A stretch of DNA of 64,000 nt, taken from the NCBI GenBank assembly GCA_030762175.1, contig CM060834.1:33981501-34045500 (forward strand). The letters run 5' to 3'. Of the stretch, positions 14,701 to 27,040 are shown piece by piece. Every line of letters begins with the position of its first letter. Position 1 is the first letter of the stretch. The position numbers and the translations under genes are program-made. Source of the stretch: Metallyticus violacea (lineage: Eukaryota; Arthropoda; Insecta; Mantodea; Metallyticidae). The notes below the pieces were generated by a model. It was not told the DNA's origin. It was given only the letters and a program-made list of their open reading frames with translations, and ran no database searches.

Positions 14701-14888
14701 GGGAGCTGAACCCTGTTCCACAAAAGTATGGTCTAATACATTTACAAGAGTATGGACTTGTAACTTGTATTTATTAGTAAATTGTTACACAACGATTTCT
14801 GCTATGCTTGTACTTTACAACTCTATTTACAAATGTACAAGTGGTTTTAGGTTATTCTGTTCCACAGAAGTATTAGTATTAGTCGGAC
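14701..14888 (-). repeat. Unclassified TTACAAG-rich repeat, copy 1
   Basis: On the minus strand this matches 15651-15792 on the plus strand: both carry GTATTAGA.CATACTTTTGTG-like sequence followed by GAAACAG/GGAACAG and a GAGC/CAGC end. Inside are repeated TTACAAG/CTTGTAA words. The motif CTGTTCCACA(A/G)AAGTAT also occurs twice in direct order, near 14713 and 14859. It is probably a non-autonomous DNA transposon; the family is unknown. Confidence 0.55.
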
Positions 14889-15650
14889 ACTGGTTATTTG
14901 TATAAATTTCTCTACAAGTACAGGAATATTGGTAACTTCAAATACTATCACAAAATTTATTATATTTTTAACAATTTTTGGAGAACGTTTACATAAAAGT
15001 GCTAATATTAGCGAAAGTAATGATAATGATGAGCAGTAATATGTATAAATAAAGAATAAATACAATGATAAAGTTAGGCTAAGTGCAATTAAAGTACGAC
15101 ATATGACTGCTATTGGGGTTTCCTGTTTCAAATGCATATTTCAGACCAGCACTCTACTTAATGTATTTTTAAAGTTCTTGTTACATGCCACATTCTTCAT
15201 TCTCTTTTAAAATAGTCTCTTTTGGCACAATTTTCCCAGTTTTTTTGCTTATAATGAGAACTTGACTGTCAAGCAATATAAACTAATAAATGTAAATGAT
15301 ATATTTGTTTATTTATGGACGCTCTTTAACAAATATAAATGATCAATTGGACTAATAAAATAAATATCAGATAGGAATCGGGAAGCATGATTCTTCTGCA
15401 TCTCTCCACGACTGAAATTGAAGTTCCTAAACAATAGCCGTCGTCTTAAAGTTGGTTATTATGCTTGAATATCGATATACGCATAATAAAGTATTTAAAT
15501 GATCATTATATCTGAGAAAAAATACAAGACTCATTTAGCAGGAATCGCAATACCCCCCCCCCCTCTTACATTAAAACTCCATTAGGAGTGGACGTAACCT
15601 ACTCAAGGTATGGCAAACAGCAGTTGCTCCATCTTGCTCTTATATGAGGT
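14889..15650. other. Spacer between the two inverted repeat copies; no gene recognised
   Basis: AT-rich. It includes an 11-C run at 15553-15563. The minus frame 14847-15137 is hydrophobic by composition only. Confidence 0.5.
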
Positions 15651-15792
15651 CACTTGTAACTTTTTACTAATGCTTTACAAGTGTTGCATTTCCTTCATGG
15701 AACAGATAGTTACAAGACTATACTTTACAAGGACTTGTACTAATACACTTGTGTGTATTAGATTATACTTTTGTGAAATAGAGCCTGGAGAG
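15651..15792 (+). repeat. Unclassified TTACAAG-rich repeat, copy 2
   Basis: Inverted counterpart of 14701-14888 with the same subterminal words (CTTGTAA, TTTACAAG, ACTTGTACTAATACACTTGTG) and the same end, TATACTTTTGTGAAATAGAG. It is shorter than copy 1, so one of the two has an internal length change. Confidence 0.55.
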
Positions 15793-16021
15793 ATGGCTAG
15801 TGATGTATCCGGAAAGGGGAGCGTTTCGTCTGACAAGTACAACATTAACACTGCAAGTGTATCATCCATTCAAATACCTACGGCAGTCCGTTCTTATTGC
15901 GTTAACGAAAACATAATATTAAAAGTGGACAGTTGGATGTTTTAAATTGCATGCTGTAGTTAAGTGTTAATGTGTAGTGTTACATAGATATTGGCATACT
16001 AATTATATATACATACAAATA

Positions 16022-16480
16022 ATGGATGTACCACAACAACAACGAAAGAAAGGAAAAATTATACATAGTAAAGCTGGAGGATTTGAGAACATCGATAGCT
16101 GCGTGTGATGAAATTTAGATTAAGACAATCACACTTACATGCATTCCACCATACCGGTGTTCCAGTGAGAACAAGTATCAGGGTAAGAAGAGAAGGGGTT
16201 GAAACCGGCGAGTGTTCTCTGTCTACTTCAGGAAATTGACCGAGCGTACAAAGTGAATTCGAGTGTTTTTGACAAGTAAGATATACGCTGCTGCATAGAC
16301 GAATTTTATTTAGTTAGAAAGGAAGTTCCTACATGTCCAACATTTGTATATGATATTCAAACAAGAAAGAATTGCCTTTACTTAAAGGTTCACCCTCTGA
16401 GATCAGCTCTTAAAGAAATGAGCTACAAATGCAAACAGTGCCAAAATTAAAGGAAATTATTAATTGAAAAGCCAAACATA
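16022..16480 (+). pseudogene. Winged-helix DDE transposase relic (N-terminal DNA-binding half)
   Basis: Starts at ATG 16022 with MDVPQQQRKKGKIIHSKAGG, stops at 16106, then continues in other frames. TGVPVRTSIRVRREGVETG is read from about 16150, matching the ATGVSxRTVxRIxKEGE helix-turn-helix signature. Then FDK, a stop at 16277, and DIRCCIDEFYLVRKEVPT, then LRSALKEMSYKCKQCQN and RKLLIEKPNI. The order (KKGxIIHSKAR, GVSxRTVxRI, IRRxIxEFY, LxxLGFxWKKxxxNRKVLIE) is the N-terminal DNA-binding region of an insect transposase group allied to Tc1/mariner and IS630. At least two frame changes and two stops make it dead. The catalytic half was not found downstream. Confidence 0.7.
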
Positions 16481-19369
16481 AATGAAATAGTGTTGTAAGT
16501 ATCTGAAAGCAATTCGCTTTTGGAACCGAATCGTGCCATTATGTGTGTATATATGTTTCTACTTCTTGTTATTTTAGTCACATTATTGCAAGAGTTTATT
16601 ATTTATTTTAATATATATATAATACTAGGGTGGACAATAATTAACAATTAGGAAATTCTGGCAAAATGAAAGTCAATCAGGCCTAATGATTAAACCGAAT
16701 TTCTGTAACCGCCTCATTGTCATACATGTAGGTTTCAAAATTATGTTTGTGAAGAATTCATGATTAACTTTTCAAGCAGGCATAGGCTCGGGAGATTATC
16801 ATGTTCAAATGAATTTCAGAAACTTTAAGCTTTGGATTAACAATCAGGTTCTTTCCAACACCCCAGAGGAGAGTGGATAATGCTCTGCAATATTCGGGAA
16901 AAGAAACTCTTTTCGAAATAATCCATAAAAGAAGAGGTGAAATTATGACTGCAAAATAGCGTTCCTTGTTAGTCAAGAGACATGAAAAAAATCTAAACTC
17001 CTCTATTGATAGAGCTCCATAAATTGGGGGGAAGTGTTCTGCATTGACTAAATATTAAAATTACCTGAATATGAAGCCTTAAGTTTGCCCACATACTGAA
17101 CCTCATTGAGCTTGCGTGGTCCAAAGTAAAACTCTTGCTAAGAGATAAAAAATGTTAGTGCAGAAATTAAAATACAAGCGTTACTGAAACATACACATGC
17201 GACTTTTTCCTTCGCTCCTGAACATAGGCGCCGACTTTTGTTATGTATTGGGGGAGGGAGCAACCTCCCTTTGTGATATTTGTAAACACATGTCAGTGAT
17301 ATTAACAACAACATAAAGTTTGTAAATGTTCACTCTGATGTATTTGAAAATTAAATCTCTATTAATGGCATGCATTAATAAGCAGACAAATTAATGTAAA
17401 GTAACAAGTTTATTATATGTAGTGACCTGAAATGAAGTCTATGAATTTGTTCAGTTATATTTCATTAATTCGTTATTAAGTTAGGAAAGGTTACGCATAT
17501 TAACTTCAGTCTGTTAAGTGATCAGTTTTCTAAACGTATCATGCATGACACAAGCACAGGCTCTGTTTGCGATACGTGCGCTATTCGTAAACAATGCACT
17601 CCTAGGACACATTGCGTTATCAGCATATTCCTCTGATTAGCCATCTCTCCAGCTCCTAAAGTTGAGGAAAACCATGTTTTGGAAGTCACAACTAGATAAA
17701 TTACCAAGATTAAAACCTACGTCATTTCATTTTTCTTTTGTTTAAGACTGCCACTCTCCTCAGAACAAACAGTATTTTGAAATTACTGTAGCAAGCACAT
17801 GCAATTTAACGAAAAAGAAGAATATTCACACTTTTTAGACTAGTGAATCATTTAAGAAGGAATTGCAAAGGAATAATTTTAACCCAGGCAGCAGATACAG
17901 TCAGTCTTCTGTTTGATTTAAATCGAGCCGTAGGCTGATAAATTGTCGATATTCCACGTAACATATTTTATATCCCATTGCAATCTGCAGATCGCGCGTC
18001 GGTGGAAATGCGTAACAGATGAAACCAAAGATAGCCCGGCAGAATGATGGATGTGACAAGCAGATAATATTATCACATGTTACCTTTAAAACATTGGGTT
18101 ATTTCGCTAAATTCAAAACAATAAAAATGTAAACAAGAAAATTACGTTCAACAGATATGGAGGAAATAACTTTCGCAATTTATGTATTTGTCTAAAATAC
18201 TTTGGGAACGAGGTGACCTAACATTAAAATACTTTTAGCTTTAACTTTTCGTCTTTATACCTAAATTTATACATTCTCTTGCGCAATTGTTTTCTTTGGG
18301 GGGGGGGGCAGCAAAAGGCAGGCCTGCATAAATTAGAAACTTAACTTCATTATGCTGAAGAGAAACAGAAAGTGGCGAGGTGTAGAATTTCAACCAGCTT
18401 ATAAACCTCAAGGAAGTCAACATACATACAAATATTGTAACACTTATTAGAATTATGATACTTAAAAGCTCCTCCACTTATTTCTGTAAACCTTATTTTT
18501 ATGTGTTTTCATGGCAACATTTCATTACAATACCCTATGATACCCATAATTCACCAACACACTGTAATTAATAATATAGGTTCACCAATACCCTCTAATA
18601 TCACAAACTGAATATAACTGTCATAACTGCAAACTGCGACTGATTGTGCCGGAAACCCTGGCGACCGACACGATTTTGACCCAGCGCAAGCTGCGCTCAA
18701 CTGCACCGCAAACCAAAATAGATGTTTAAAGCTTTATGGTTTTTTTTTTTATCCCTAACAGACGCTCTTAGCTTTATAGTCACCTTCTCACACAGTATTT
18801 GTTTTTTTGAGTTAAGTGGTTAGCAAGAATTCAGACCCGTATTTGCCTTGATGACCAATAATAACAACAAAATACAGGCTTCTACTCTACATTCCACAGG
18901 TTCGTTTCGCCTTTCTGGAGAGACCGAAATTTTGTATTCGGGATTTGATATCGAAGACAATGTTGAATTTTAGTATGGGATTAAAAAGTTATATCCAAAC
19001 TGTTCACTCAATATGAAGTTAACGGTTCAATGAGAAATACAGAGTGTATAAGGTTTCTAAGCTGAAAATTGAAACAAGGAAACGTATTGCCAGCTGGAAC
19101 ATCTGTCGGTATAAGAACATCTAAAAGGAGTATATCCATAGCTTTTCAGAGGAAAGTAACTGGCATTTTACAGGCCCCCCCCCCAAAGCTATATAATATT
19201 ATCAATATGACTTAACGAGCTTAAATATCTCAAAGAAAGCTAAGAAACTTTGGAATTTGATCCCGACAATAATCAAACACACAGTTGGTTTATTGTTTAT
19301 TTTTAGATATCCACTAAACAGAACGTGTTAAGTATACCACGGGACACACCCTGATGATCTTTGTTTATG
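16481..19369. other. No gene recognised; G and C runs
   Basis: AT-rich. It contains an 11-G run at 18298-18308 and a 10-C run at 19175-19184. A short hairpin-prone GGGAGGGAG..CCTCCCT segment lies near 17250-17272 beside GGCGCCGAC and resembles some transposon ends. That is too weak to call. Confidence 0.45.
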
Positions 19370-19710
19370 TCAGATTGGCATGATATGCATAAAAAATCCA
19401 GTGTATCTCAGTTCGCAGGAAAACAACGTTGTCACATCTCTGCAATCTTTTTCAGTATTGCTTAGTATTAACAGGGCTGTGGTGCGGAGATGGGAGTGAA
19501 ATATTTAGTTATTTATTATTTATGACTTAAGAAATCCTCAGATATTCTTAATAATGTGAAAGAAAGGTTTCATTCACAGTTTCTGTTCAACTTTTGATAT
19601 AAAAGTAACAGTGAAAAGGATGGAGAATTTCCCGATATTACCGTTTAGACAAAATCGACAACAATAGACATTCGGAATTCGGTGGGATGGGGTGAGGTTA
19701 TTAAGGTTGG
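19370..19710 (+). repeat. Unclassified dispersed repeat, copy 1 (about 340 bp)
   Basis: Aligns by eye to 35600-35955 in the same orientation. Shared anchors in order are GCATGATATGC/GTTATGATATGC, AACAACGTTG/GACAACGTTGCCACGGC, CTCTGCAATCT.TTTCAGT, CCTCAGATATTCTTAATA and a final GAGGTTAT. Spacing is conserved within a few bases. No coding motif or tRNA-like head was seen. Confidence 0.7.
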
Positions 19711-21256
19711 TTCCGAACTTTACTCATTGGAACACCAAGAGGTAATTACTTCAAGCAAGAATACCTCTTACCTAGGAGAAAGAATTTGAAGCATAAAAAT
19801 TTTGTCGACTCTAAACAAATTAAAGCCTTTTGTTTACTAACCAAATATTATTACGTAACACAGACGTTTGTTAACCGCTCCCAAATGCTGGGAATTTCTC
19901 ACAAGTATCTTTAAAAGGATTTCCCTCATCTATATAATTAACACAAATTGTTGTTTTATGTAAACGAAAGTTTTCTGAACTTTACCAAAGTAGTGAAACA
20001 CAGTTATTCAGACCTTAACAAATAACATGGCTCCTGGTTTGCAACTATTTTTGAACATATTATGGAGACATCCACATCTATCGGATGCAATGAGCTTAAA
20101 ATTTATTTCATGAATTCTCCAGCATGAACTAAGAGCGGGAGAAGGTTCACATTGGAAAGTATTTTATAAAATAAAGCAATAAACGAAATTTCATATGCAA
20201 AACAAATCCTCATTTTAATGAATTAAACATTTTATTCATTTTTAAGATATTATATCGTAAATATGCTCAGAATTTTCTCCAAAATGTTTAATTTACTCCC
20301 TAATCCCTACATTCCAAAGTAGGAAACAAGTGCATATGAGTAATAAAGCATATGTACGACATTGATACAGACATCCACTATGCATGTACGACTGTTCTTA
20401 TACCAGACGTAAAAGTTAATGACATAAGAAGGTCGGCCAATGCCTGCTCATAGCGGCCTTGCTAAACTAAGTGGGTGTGTGCGGAAAAAACCTCTGCGTA
20501 TCAAAGCGCCATTCTCGAGTTTTTGAGAAATCGACACTTGCTCTATACTCAGGATGAGATAACGTTTTACTAAGTTAATATTCACTATATATGTTTTGCC
20601 ATTTTAACTTTTAACTCAATACTTCGCGTCATTTATATAAAAGTGTTGCATATCACCTTCTTTGCTTAGATGGATTTAGTTAAGTATGGAATTCAGTATT
20701 TATAAACAACTAATATCTCACCAATTAAACGTCGTACAAACCACAGACTTGTATGGATGTGTTCAGAAAGTAGTCATTTTTTATTGTGAACACGTGTTTA
20801 ATGGTTAAAACCTGTTGCTACTGTTGGCATTTACAGGATGGTTGCTCTGACAGAATAGCAGACACACTGGTATGTTCAACACGGGGTCTAGCTATGACTA
20901 TTTGAACTATGGTGCTTTAGAGCAAATAATAACACGTGTTAGATGTAGTGTCGCGCAATTTGTTATGTGTATTATAGAGCCAGCTGTTGATCCATGGTTG
21001 TTTAGTTGCTTTTTAGATCACAGAATCGGCTTGTTTATTTCTTATAATACCCACAGGGAAAGGAATCTATGTAATGGGGATTTGTTTTCCTTATCGTTTA
21101 GCATGATAAGAAAAGCAATATTTTTGCAGGCATCCTCTCTGGCGTTAAAATTTGATTTTACAGTGTTTTCTTAACTTAATGCGTAATATAGATGTGGAAC
21201 TAGTTTCATCGTTATCCCTTTTAGTTCCTACCTGTAGGAGGCGTGCAAGTTGACAT
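19711..21256. other. No gene recognised
   Basis: AT-rich. The 100-codon plus frame at 20872-21174 is unlike any family I know, lies just ahead of the mariner relic, and has no splice or promoter support. Confidence 0.45.
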
Positions 21257-21945
21257 GTTCAGTTCCGCTTACAGCAACATGGAGTTGACGCGCGCGACGA
21301 ACAGCATGCTGCTCTAAAATTCTGCTTTCGTCTAAACAAATCTTCTGATGAGGCCTATGGAAAGTTTTGGAAGGTAGAGCCGGCCCTCCAGTTTGTGCTC
21401 TAAGGGAAGAAAACATTAACACCGCAGCTGTCATTGTGAGAGAGGATCGTCGGATAACATTAACAAAAACTTCAATGGTTATTATCCACACGTTGATAAC
21501 CGAAAAGTTGCTCATGGGACGTACACGGTGGGTTCCAAATGCTGACGTTCCTATGCAGTAGAAGATTATGTTACAGAAAGATGCGGAATTTTTTTAACGG
21601 TAATCATGATGGTGAAATTTGGCTATACAATTTCGATACTGAAAGCAAATGAGCTCTCCATAGAAATCTCCAGCATCACCAACACCATGTCCTTGCTTCT
21701 GCTAGGAAAGTTAATGCTCATTTAATTGTTTGATATTCAAGGAATGCATTACCCCTCGTACTTGCACACACAACTACAATACTACAATGATGTCCTGAAA
21801 ACTCTGCAATCCCATACAACAAACACAAACTTTCCGTGGAACAAACTGCATGCCTGCACGACTATAATGCACGGCCCTTCATTGCAAATGTTGTTGCTGA
21901 GATATCCTTCACTGTCCCTAAGGCGCTTTAGGCTCATGTGACTTT
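21257..21945 (+). pseudogene. Mariner-like transposase relic, interrupted by a SINE
   Basis: Near-complete but scrambled mariner transposase. In order: EQHAALKFCFRLNKSSDEAYGKF (from about 21300, matching the EQRxVIKFCxxLGKS start; only its pattern is given), a stop at 21401-21403, EDRRITLTKTS and RTRWVPN in another frame (helix-turn-helix and WVP blocks), GEIWLYNFDTESK with a stop at 21650-21652 (the TGDETWxxxYxPESK block, with its Asp altered), and CLHDYNARPFIANVV (from 21851), the HDNARPH block with an extra Tyr codon after the Asp at 21860-21862. The third catalytic block is not visible; a SINE starts about 30 bp further on. Multiple frames and stops show inactivity. Confidence 0.75.
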
Positions 21946-21974
21946 TCCTTTTTCCCAAACACCACAGGTCTTTG

Positions 21975-22228
21975 CTCGAGGTAGTTAAGGCGCGGATTTG
22001 TGAAAGGGAGGTCCGGGATTCGAATCCCGCCAGGACCGTCCTCCCTGATTAATAAGGGCTTTTCCAGGTTTTCCTCAGTCCTCGTAAATGGCAAATGCCG
22101 GGGAGACCCTAAATTTAGTCCTGGAACGCTTTCTTCCTTAAATTTTTTTTTCCAGTTTATAATTTGATCTCATGTATCATCAGTGTCCACTGCCTGTGAT
22201 ATCTGGTATTTAAACACTATTAAAAACA
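21975..22228 (+). repeat. SINE family A copy (Leu/Ser-tRNA-like head)
   Basis: Starts within a box A-like GTAGTTAAGGCGCGG. Box B is GGGATTCGAATCCC, followed by GCCAGGACCGTCC, then the family body (TTTTCCTCAGTCCTCGTAAA, GGCAAATGCCGGGG) and the tail TTAAACACTATTAAAAAC. The same order occurs at 36353 and 43449. The 5' end is slightly truncated. RNA polymerase III boxes lie inside the head, as in all tRNA-derived SINEs. Confidence 0.85.
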
Positions 22229-25200
22229 TCATAAGCAGCGGTGAAGGCTGCGGAGGCGATTCTGAAGGACTTGAGTCCTTTGAGAAAGCTATCAAAATTA
22301 AGTGGATGAGTAAAGGTATATTTTAAAAAGGTTCTGAACATTATTTATTAAATATCCCCTATAGTTACTCTATTACTTGGATCATGGTACTGATTGCAAA
22401 TTTTGTTGAATGTATATAAGAGTTATTTTGGGGTACATAATTTACACATGAAAGTAGTAAAAGAAAGCGAGAAATATATGTAGTATGATCAATTTAGGAT
22501 ATACTACCCCAACACCTTTCTTCTCTTTTATAGAGAACGGTTGGCGTACATTTGTGAATGCCACTCTTAATTTCGGTGTAGTTCATTGAAAGATTTTGAT
22601 AGATATTAAAGTTGGTTACATTTTTATTGATTATATTCTGAATTAAGTATTTTCTTTCATATTCAGGTATATACATTATTGAACACCCCTTATACAAGGG
22701 ATTCCTATTTTCAAAATATCCCAAAGTAGCTGCTGCTCCTATAATAAAAGGAATGAGAATGCTATTCCGATTTTGGGATTCCCACACTCGGCCAGACCAA
22801 TGTCCAGCCCACCCTCAACTTCTCATGCCCGGAGCACACAAAATGCAGCCTGCCAGAAAATCCGATTAATCGATTCAGCACTGAGGGATAATCGATTCTT
22901 TCGACTCGGTAGCGGCTGCGTATAATGTGATTCTCTGCGTAGGAACTGGCACGCTGGGAGAGATTGTAGCTGGATACACAATCGACAATGTGAGGTCGAC
23001 CCGCACAGAGTAGGCGCCGGAAATTGGAATAAAGGCCAGCCAGGTTCCACACGTGACGCTACAGAAATAATATACTAGGGAAAACCGTTAAAAAAAACGG
23101 TGATATTATTGAATTTCGCAGGTATGTCCCCCACCCTTTCCAATACTGCCATGTCCGATATTAGTCTTCATAACTTCGGAACTGCTAGGAGTGTTTAAAT
23201 ACCAAGAACCGGAAAAGCGGGGCTTGCCTTTTATTGAAGAAATGAATAGCTGACAGCTATTAAAATTGTTAGTGGTATAGTTTCATATGAACTATGAAAG
23301 AGTTGAATATCCTGCAGATATCTGCCCGTATAGAAATATGCATCAGCATAAAGCACCCAAAATATCGATAAAATTACACTTTTTACTTGTAAAATTAAAC
23401 AGTTATCATTACAAAGAAGCCAAAATGCACCAGCATATGTTTATTAGCTCCAGGCTATGAAATACAGGGTTATTGAAATATAATTTACTCACGCTTCAAT
23501 AAAATACACCGAAAGATATCTATGTATTAATGTTTAATATGTTCAATCTTGTAAATGGGTTAAATATCTATACTATTATCTGTTTCAAAAACTTTATAAT
23601 TACTGTCTTAAAATATATAAAACCGGATTTAAAATATATGACAATGTTAAGACATTTTTCCTCTCTTTTCTTAGTGCTTATAAATGTATAGTATATTTAT
23701 GAAAATCAAATTTAGAAGGATATAAACTCGAAAGGACTAATGCTAAACATTAAAAAAATTATATTATAACTGATAGCAAACATCTATAAACATGTACGAA
23801 CGAGAAGTCAGATGTGCTACTTTGACATGAGAGTGCTGGCTGTGTGATTTCTCTATTGGCGAGCATAACTACTTGGTATGAATTTATTCTTTTCTTGGAG
23901 CATAAATATGAAACTATATTTGTCTTAATACTTTGTACTTTTGGCATATCTATATTTTTCATTGCCTCGTAGGGAAATCGTTCATAAGTCAGGGAGTACA
24001 ACGACGAGGAACCAAAGCTTATGGTTCTGGAATGGAGTGAAACACCGTCTCCGGAGTGCCCACCGCTTTAGCGCCTTGTCGTCTCGACCTCTGAGCCTTC
24101 TCCAACATTGTGACAAGTTTCACTGAGCTACAGACACATTTCGTGACGATAAGGAGGCGGACAGCCGCGCTATAGTTATCCCTGTCTTTATTAAGCTGTA
24201 ACAGCAACGTCTCTCCATAATATCCAAGGACGTTATTTCTGTAACGATGGAAGGAAAATGACGCATATGCCTTGACCTTTGAAGCGGAGCGAAACACATT
24301 TATCTTTGGAGACTATCGCATACACTCCCGCAGACATAAATTTTGTTTCATCGCTACGATTCTGCAGAAAGTTTAACGCAGAAATGAAAGTCATTAACAT
24401 TGAGAACCTGTAGCTGCTTGACGTTTTCAGGTTTTCAGTCTTTTACGGATAATTTGTGAAGTTCTAAACTTATCGTATGTGTATTGGATTTGGGATCTAG
24501 TATAAATTTACTAGACATGTAAACAAGCCATTCAACTAACTCCGAAGGTTCTGGTCAAGGAGCAATGTTTAGACAGCCTTCATTTGTGAGCAGTTTAAGA
24601 AGTTCGGCCAACCAGCGGATCTACTCGCCTTCAATCGCCGAGAATGTTCAAGTGGCACGGACAAAGCCATTCTCTTTTCCAGTCAGTGGCGAGCGGGATT
24701 TCGTCGCCGTATATTTATCTTCAATGCATACAGAAAGTCGTGGGGCAGAACAAGACAAGCATTTAAGCATAAATTTGCTAGCAGTCCGGTTCCAACGGGA
24801 AAATGTAATATTAAAGTTAATACACAATAATGAAATAGATTCTGTGACTATACAGAAAAAGAAACCGAACACTTCTCCATGAGAGAATTGCGCTCTTATT
24901 TTGGCCCTCCTCGTTTCTCAGATCTTACGATTTGTGTTTTTATCTCTAAAGGAAAAATAGAAACCCTAACGCACTGTAGAAACATTCGAAACGAAGTAAG
25001 GTCCGTTAGTGATGGGGAATTGTTGATAGGGATTTGTTTGTCAGGAAAATTAGGCAAACATTTCCAGCACCTACTGTAAGGAGTAGGAGAACCAAATTTT
25101 GCAATTTAAGTGTAAAATACTTAAGTTTTAAAATGGTGAAGCGCTTGAGCGCCCTGGTCTATCCAAGAAGATACCGGTGGCAACGTGGGATATAACCGCC

Positions 25201-25329
25201 AACCGGGACTTATAAACTGCTCTCACTGTGTTTCATTATAGTAAAAAAAGGCCTCACGTTATGTGGCGAATGTTTTATAGAATTATGAAAAGGTCATCTG
25301 CAACAATCTATCTTTTAACATAGACTTGT
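22229..25329. other. Mostly unrecognised; GC-richer islands
   Basis: Segment 22760-23050 is GC-richer and open on the minus strand in two frames (96 and 75 codons). Segment 24010-24260 is also GC-richer. The plus frame 24565-24882 (105 codons) is unmatched. No splice sites, domains or terminal repeats were recognised. These may be old repeats of families not otherwise represented here. Confidence 0.4.
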
Positions 25330-25628
25330 CGGTCTTGATGGTGTACTGGTAACCATATTTGATTTCAAAATCCAAGATCATGGGTTCAAACCCGGCCAGG
25401 ATCGATGGATTTTTTCGGGCGTAAAAATCCTAAGTATGACTTCCTTCGGAAGGGAAGTAAAGCCGTGGGTCCTGAGTCGTACATTTACGGCACGATAAAG
25501 AACCTCAAGCCTGAAAGAAGAGACCTCTCAGCAAAATTTGTAGGCCGTTTCACGCCCTGAATAGAATGGGACGCTGATGACCTGAGATGTTAAAGAGCGT
25601 CTGTAAATAAAACAAATCAATCAACAAC
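25330..25628 (+). repeat. SINE family B copy
   Basis: tRNA-like head with GATGGTGTACTGGTAACCAT (box A region) and GGGTTCAAACCCGGCC (box B). The body contains GGGCGTAAAAATCCTAAGTA, GGAAGTAAAGCCGTGGGTCC, GTACATTTACGGCACG and GAGACCTCTCAGCAAAATTT. It ends GTAAATAAAACAAATCAATC. Minus-strand copies at 49040, 52277 and 55310 share these blocks. It appears full length. Confidence 0.88.
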
Positions 25629-26305
25629 TACACTTAAAATTTGTTTCCAAATATAATTATCATATTGGCATTCTTATTATACTGTTACAACATAATCAGG
25701 ATTAATTGGGCATGCCTCTGTAATAGAGCGCAGTGAACGATATGTGCTGGGTATCATTTGAAGGCCATATTAAGAAATTTAAAAAAAAAAAATTAAATAT
25801 ACAACAAAATAATGAAAACTGGATGGATGCCTAAAGAAAGAAAGGAAGATCTATGTGGCATTAGGAAGATTTCCTCTGAAGAGAAATGGGTCAATTTGGC
25901 CTATCTTGAATAATGATGAATATTATGTTCAAAGAACGTTATCGGCTTATACGCCAGCAGTGACAAACTCTCCTGTTCGTTACTCGCGTGCAGTATGGGA
26001 GAAGTACACAGAGTGCAGCACAGCGAGGTCAAACTGTGTGGTGGGTTGGCGATATTTTCTGATTATAGCATTACTGACCTTCTACTGTGGCTCTTGATGG
26101 AGTTATCGCAAAACGCAGTACATTTGAATCAGTGGTCACAACCTTAAAATGTTTTTAATTCGCAATGGGAACACTTATTTTTATTTGTTGAATGACTTAG
26201 CATATTGGGGGTGACAATATGGGGAACTAGTACATGCATTGTAGTATTGAGCCGGTTAATATTTAAAAGGGAAGATTGGGATAGTTCCAGAGGAACAATA
26301 AATCT
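25629..26305. other. No gene recognised
   Basis: AT-rich. An open plus frame at 25855-26097 (80 codons) has no known domain. Confidence 0.45.
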
Positions 26306-26390
26306 TCTCATGCGCAGTATGGTAACGCATGGTGTTTTTCAGTGGTTTCTAGTGAGTCGAGAGGGTGGAACTTGAAGGGAGTGGGTGGCT
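26306..26390 (+). repeat. Unclassified short repeat shared with 53925-53992, copy 1
   Basis: Shares CTC(A/G)TGCGCAG, a TTTTTCAG block, GTCGAGAG/ATCGAGAG and GGAACTTGAAG followed by GGGTGG with 53925-53992, in the same order and orientation. Confidence 0.5.
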
Positions 26391-26927
26391 TCGGTATGAC
26401 CAACTTGGTCGATGTCCATCCTGAATGTAAATGCTGCTCATAGATGCCAATAATGTGACACAATTTGATTAGTTTAGTAAACAACCCGGTCCCTTATTTT
26501 CCTGTTTTTATTTTATTTTTATTATGAATGGGCATGGTGTTACTAGATAAGTATTGTGAGCCTCCCCCTATGTAGGGCTTTATGATGATGAATGTATAAA
26601 ATGAAAACTATTTAAAGTGGTTCTACAGGAGACCGCTACAATATGAAGGAAAGGCAACATGTTTAATGTGTCTCAAAACTCTAACATACTGAAGAAATTC
26701 AAATGAATTCAATTAAAATGTGTAAACAAATTAAATTAGTGATCAAAATTTCTTAAATAATTCTATTTAGCATGCAAAGGATGGTAAAGGATGGTAAATC
26801 GAAATCGAAATCCTTCGTGTTACGAGGATTTCGATCGTGCAGCAGACGTCGAAAAGCTAAAGACAATTTATTTACTTTATTAAATAAGTTATATGCACCT
26901 CGTTTCATTAGTTGCAACTTAGTATTG

Positions 26928-26928
26928 C

Positions 26929-26959
<31 letters not shown>

Positions 26960-27040
26960 TATATTAGTAGTAGTAGTAATAGTAGTAGTAGTAGAAATAG
27001 TAGTAGTAGTAGTAGTAGTAGTAGAAATAGTAGTAGTATT
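26928..27040. repeat. Trinucleotide microsatellites (TTA)n and (GTA)n
   Basis: (ATT/TTA)n over 26928-26960, then (TAG/GTA)n with AAATAG interruptions to about 27040. The plus frame of Leu and Val runs across it is a by-product of the repeat. Confidence 0.95.

Noticed and set aside
17225..17275. GGCGCCGAC and GGGAGGGAG..CCTCCCT as a transposon terminus
   Set aside because: Suggestive only; no second end, no copies elsewhere in the window.
20872..21174. 100-codon frame upstream of the mariner relic as its N-terminal part
   Set aside because: The mariner start motif lies at 21257 onward and this frame has no transposase signature.
24565..24882. 105-codon plus-strand frame as a gene
   Set aside because: An antisense frame is open over the same stretch and neither matches a family; likely chance in a GC-richer patch.
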